Positions 6,724-8,687 of a stretch of 8,687 bases of DNA are shown here, piece by piece. A program made the translations under genes and the position numbers. Numbering within the stretch: the first letter of the stretch is position 1; each line of letters opens with the position of its first letter. The DNA comes from Actinobacteria bacterium UBA7398 (GTDB lineage: Bacteria; Actinomycetota; Actinomycetes; Nanopelagicales; Nanopelagicaceae), in the NCBI GenBank assembly GCA_002470135.1, contig DKNC01000002.1, positions 22,214-30,900 on the forward strand, given 5' to 3'. The notes beneath the pieces were generated by a model. The model saw only the letters and a list, made by a program, of their open reading frames with translations. It was not told the origin of the DNA and searched no databases.

Positions 6724-7645
6724 ACTTAGCCTCAACTAAACCTAAATCGCCAAAATCTACGCTTACTAAATCACCTGGCTGAACAAAGCAATGCCCAGTA
6801 CATGTTCCAGTACTTACATATTCACCGGCAAATACAGGTCGGCCGCGTTCGCGAACCCAATTAATCATCCAAGTAAGGCTAGTTACCGGATGTCCCATAG
6901 CTTGAATTCCTTGACCAGATTTAATGTAAGAACCATTTACGTAAAGATCTATATTTGCTTTTGGTAGATCTATCTCTTGCCAATCTTTCACTTTATTACC
7001 AACTACAAAAGCGGCGCCACCGGCATTGTCATACATGCCGCCAAAATATCCACTGACGCTGTACCAATCTTCAAAAACCGAATCACCAATCTCAATAACC
7101 GGTGCTAAGCATTCAATACCAGCTCTCAAATCTGCTTCACTATATGGCTCATCCCGCACTGGAAAATCCTGGCCAAGTTGAAATGCAAACTCACATTCGC
7201 ATAAACGGTAATTTACAAAAAACTCAGATGGCACTTCCGCAGGACTTTTCATAATTGATCTTGTAAATAACCGACCAGGAGATGGGCTAGGAATATTTTC
7301 AGCTTTACGAACATCTAAACTTGCGGCGCCAACTTTCCAACCAGCACCTTCCCAGCCGAGCGCGTACTCCAACTTCAAAATTACTTCTTCCATTGATTTC
7401 CAAGATCGTGCGCGTAATCTCTCTGGCATTACTACTGGAGTTCTCGTTTTTCTGCCATTTGCAATCAATTCGACAACTTCTTCTACTTCTGCCGGGGTCA
7501 AATCACTCTCGCGCGGTGATGGAACGGAACCACCTGGTGGGGTAGGGCCATGAATAAGACGACCTCGATCGCTTAAGTAATCTAACCGCGGCTTATCTTT
7601 GTTAGTTCTTATTAATTGAAGTCGCTCAATTTCATATGTACTCAT
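6716..7645 (-). CDS. 2-Oxo acid hydratase-like protein (MhpD/FAH superfamily) with N-terminal extension
   Basis: This 309-residue protein belongs to the fumarylacetoacetate hydrolase fold, closest in style to MhpD/HpaH hydratases and oxalocrotonate decarboxylases, which act on 2-oxo-enoic acids with a divalent metal. Visible motifs are GWKVGAAS (102-109) with the conserved lysine K104, the metal-binding ExE as CECEFAF (E150, E152) with the third ligand in PVIEIGD (E185), then GHPVTSLTWMINW (251-263) and TGTCTGHCFVQPGD (279-292). Typical family members are about 260-270 residues and begin near the segment here at IANGRKTRTP (71-80). The first 50-60 residues, including a Pro/Gly-rich stretch PTPPGGSVPSP (34-44), are therefore extra. 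The ATG has no ribosome site but a -10 box ends nine bases upstream, so it is probably leaderless. The dehydrogenase gene overlaps its 3' end. The exact reaction is unknown; hydratase, decarboxylase or C-C hydrolase are all possible. Confidence 0.88.
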   Translation of the reverse strand: MSTYEIERLQLIRTNKDKPRLDYLSDRGRLIHGPTPPGGSVPSPRESDLTPAEVEEVVELIANGRKTRTPVVMPERLRARSWKSMEEVILKLEYALGWEGAGWKVGAASLDVRKAENIPSPSPGRLFTRSIMKSPAEVPSEFFVNYRLCECEFAFQLGQDFPVRDEPYSEADLRAGIECLAPVIEIGDSVFEDWYSVSGYFGGMYDNAGGAAFVVGNKVKDWQEIDLPKANIDLYVNGSYIKSGQGIQAMGHPVTSLTWMINWVRERGRPVFAGEYVSTGTCTGHCFVQPGDLVSVDFGDLGLVEAKFV

Positions 7646-7654
7646 AATTGTTTT

Positions 7655-7683
7655 ATGTTAACAGGTGAAAAAATAAATGGAAA
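7655..7683 (-). promoter_or_regulatory. Promoter for the hydratase-dehydrogenase unit, predicted leaderless start
   Basis: On the - strand TTTCCA (7678-7683) and TAACAT (7655-7660) are spaced by 17 bases. The -10 box ends nine bases before the ATG at 7645, so transcription would begin within about three bases of the start codon, and no Shine-Dalgarno sequence is present. Leaderless messages are common in actinobacteria. The 8-bp palindrome TGTTAACA (7656-7663) overlaps the -10 box and could be an operator half or whole site. Confidence 0.5.
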
Positions 7684-7692
7684 GAGCTGGAA

Positions 7693-8523
7693 TTACCTTA
7701 AAAAGAGCGCATTTAACCGCTTAGTTGTGAACCAGAGTCCAAGTGCAATCATCACAATAAAGTAGAGAACATGGCCCAAAATAGAGCTATCGATTTGGCC
7801 AAGCGTTAAACCTCTAATTAGTGAAATGCCATGCCAAAGTGGTAATACCTTTATAAACCATTGCACAATCTCTGGATAAACTGTAAGTGGAAAGAAAGAT
7901 CCAGAGAAAAGAAACATAGGCAGCATCAACATATTTATATAGTTCATTTGCTGGAAAGATTTCATATAAGAAGTGGCCGCCATGCCAAATGAAGCAAAAC
8001 CAAACGCAATTAATACTGCGGCTGGAATTGCAAGAAGTCCCCACCAATTTTCAATTAATCCGAGTGGCGTTACCACAATCATGAAACCAATTGCGTACAT
8101 CAGGCCGCGAAGTAGCGCCCACGCGATTTCACCCAGCGCTACATCTAATGGCCCAAGTGAAGTTGCCAGCATTCCCTGATACAACTTGCTCTCGTTTATT
8201 TTCCAAAATACGTTCCAAGTTGAATCGTAGATTGCACCGTTCATTGCACTAGTTGCTAGTAATCCTGGCGCAATGTAGGCAGCATAAGAAATCGTGGAAC
8301 CATCTGCTGCAGTTATGCCGCCGATTAGCGCACCGACACCAAAACCAAAAGAGAAAAGATATAAAACCGGTTCTACAAAACCCGATAACACAACTAACCA
8401 AGCTGAGGACTTGAAAGCGATAAAACTTCGTTGTAGCGGAGCCCGGGTTCTACCCGCATAATATTTCTCTAGCGGTTTGCCGATTCTTCCTTCAGCAATA
8501 GCGACGGCTCCTTTAGCGATCAT
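7693..8523 (-). CDS. ABC-2 type transporter permease
   Basis: This 276-residue membrane protein is of the ABC-2 (DrrB/NodJ-like) permease family, used mostly for export of drugs, glycans or lipids. After a polar cytoplasmic N-terminus (1-40, with a basic stretch near 21-32) there are about six membrane segments, near 42-68, 80-100, 125-152, 158-182, 197-215 and 248-265. Between them sit the family's signature LMLPMFLFSGSFFPL (198-212) and PLWHGISLIRGL (228-239). The ATG overlaps the stop of the upstream permease as ATGA (8520-8523) and there is little ribosome site, so translation is probably coupled. The next gene downstream is 47 bases away with its own promoter, so this gene likely ends the exporter unit. 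The ATPase must lie outside the window, presumably to the right. Cargo cannot be inferred. Confidence 0.9.
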   Translation of the reverse strand: MIAKGAVAIAEGRIGKPLEKYYAGRTRAPLQRSFIAFKSSAWLVVLSGFVEPVLYLFSFGFGVGALIGGITAADGSTISYAAYIAPGLLATSAMNGAIYDSTWNVFWKINESKLYQGMLATSLGPLDVALGEIAWALLRGLMYAIGFMIVVTPLGLIENWWGLLAIPAAVLIAFGFASFGMAATSYMKSFQQMNYINMLMLPMFLFSGSFFPLTVYPEIVQWFIKVLPLWHGISLIRGLTLGQIDSSILGHVLYFIVMIALGLWFTTKRLNALFLR

Positions 8524-8687
8524 TTACTTAACCGCTTTGTGAAATTACGGAACGCTAACTTCAAACCCAGCGCTAGCAATGAAGTAAGAAATATAAAATG
8601 CACTCCGATCATTAACCCGCTTATCGAATGGCCATAAGTTAAATAACGACCTAATTCGGTAGCGTGCCAGAGCGGTGAAATCCAGCC
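8520..8687 (-). CDS. ABC-2 type transporter permease, C-terminal end (partial)
   Basis: The - strand frame is open from the right edge to a TGA at 8520-8522, giving the last 55 residues of a protein whose start is outside the window. It carries SPLWHATELGRYLTYG followed by a hydrophobic segment (MIGVHFIFLTSLLALGL) and a basic tail ending KRLSK. That matches the end of the downstream permease (PLWHGISLIRGLTLG, membrane segment, basic tail). It is therefore the sister subunit of an ABC-2 pair, probably forming a heterodimeric pore. The stop overlaps the next ATG by four bases. It is too short for open-frame lists that need a start codon. Confidence 0.85.
   Translation of the reverse strand, partial: GWISPLWHATELGRYLTYGHSISGLMIGVHFIFLTSLLALGLKLAFRNFTKRLSK

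Noticed and set aside
1..8687. CRISPR array, tRNA/rRNA genes, insertion sequences or phage genes
   Set aside because: No spaced direct repeats, cloverleaf-like segments, transposase or phage motifs were seen on either strand.

Overview
The window looks like a piece of a compact, moderately A+T-rich actinobacterial chromosome. Gene gaps are short or absent, several genes overlap by 4 to 20 bases, TTG starts are frequent, and one promoter sits so close to its ATG that the message would be leaderless. The protein style recalls the streamlined freshwater acI actinobacteria (Nanopelagicales). That placement is inference from sequence character, not from a search.

Layout, left to right. Bases 1-264 hold the 3' end of pyruvate phosphate dikinase on the + strand. 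Everything else is on the - strand and so reads right to left. At the right edge are the end of one ABC-2 type permease and a complete second one (8687 to 7693), overlapping by ATGA. Their ATPase is not in the window. After a 47-base gap holding a good promoter candidate comes a second unit: an MhpD/FAH-superfamily 2-oxo acid hydratase-like enzyme, then an overlapping Ldh_2-family (malate/L-lactate/ureidoglycolate type) NAD(P)-dependent dehydrogenase. A 102-base regulatory gap follows, then a family 5 solute-binding protein, a 157-base hairpin-rich gap, and an Opp/Dpp-type importer core of two permeases and two ATPases packed stop-to-start. The last ATPase stops exactly where the dikinase stops, with no base between them.

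The likely biology of the central block (7645 to 265) is one uptake-and-catabolism locus. A secreted binding protein captures a small peptide-like or hydroxy-acid-containing solute, the BCDF complex imports it, and the dehydrogenase and hydratase act on the imported carbon skeleton. The substrate cannot be read from the sequence. The points that most deserve follow-up are the enzyme-transporter pairing, three tandem heptamers at the predicted start of the binding-protein transcript, the chain of hairpins between binding protein and permease, the binding protein's signal peptide without a lipobox cysteine, and the N-terminal extension on the hydratase. No RNA genes, insertion sequences, CRISPR arrays or prophage genes were seen, and no gene-free stretch exceeds 300 bases.
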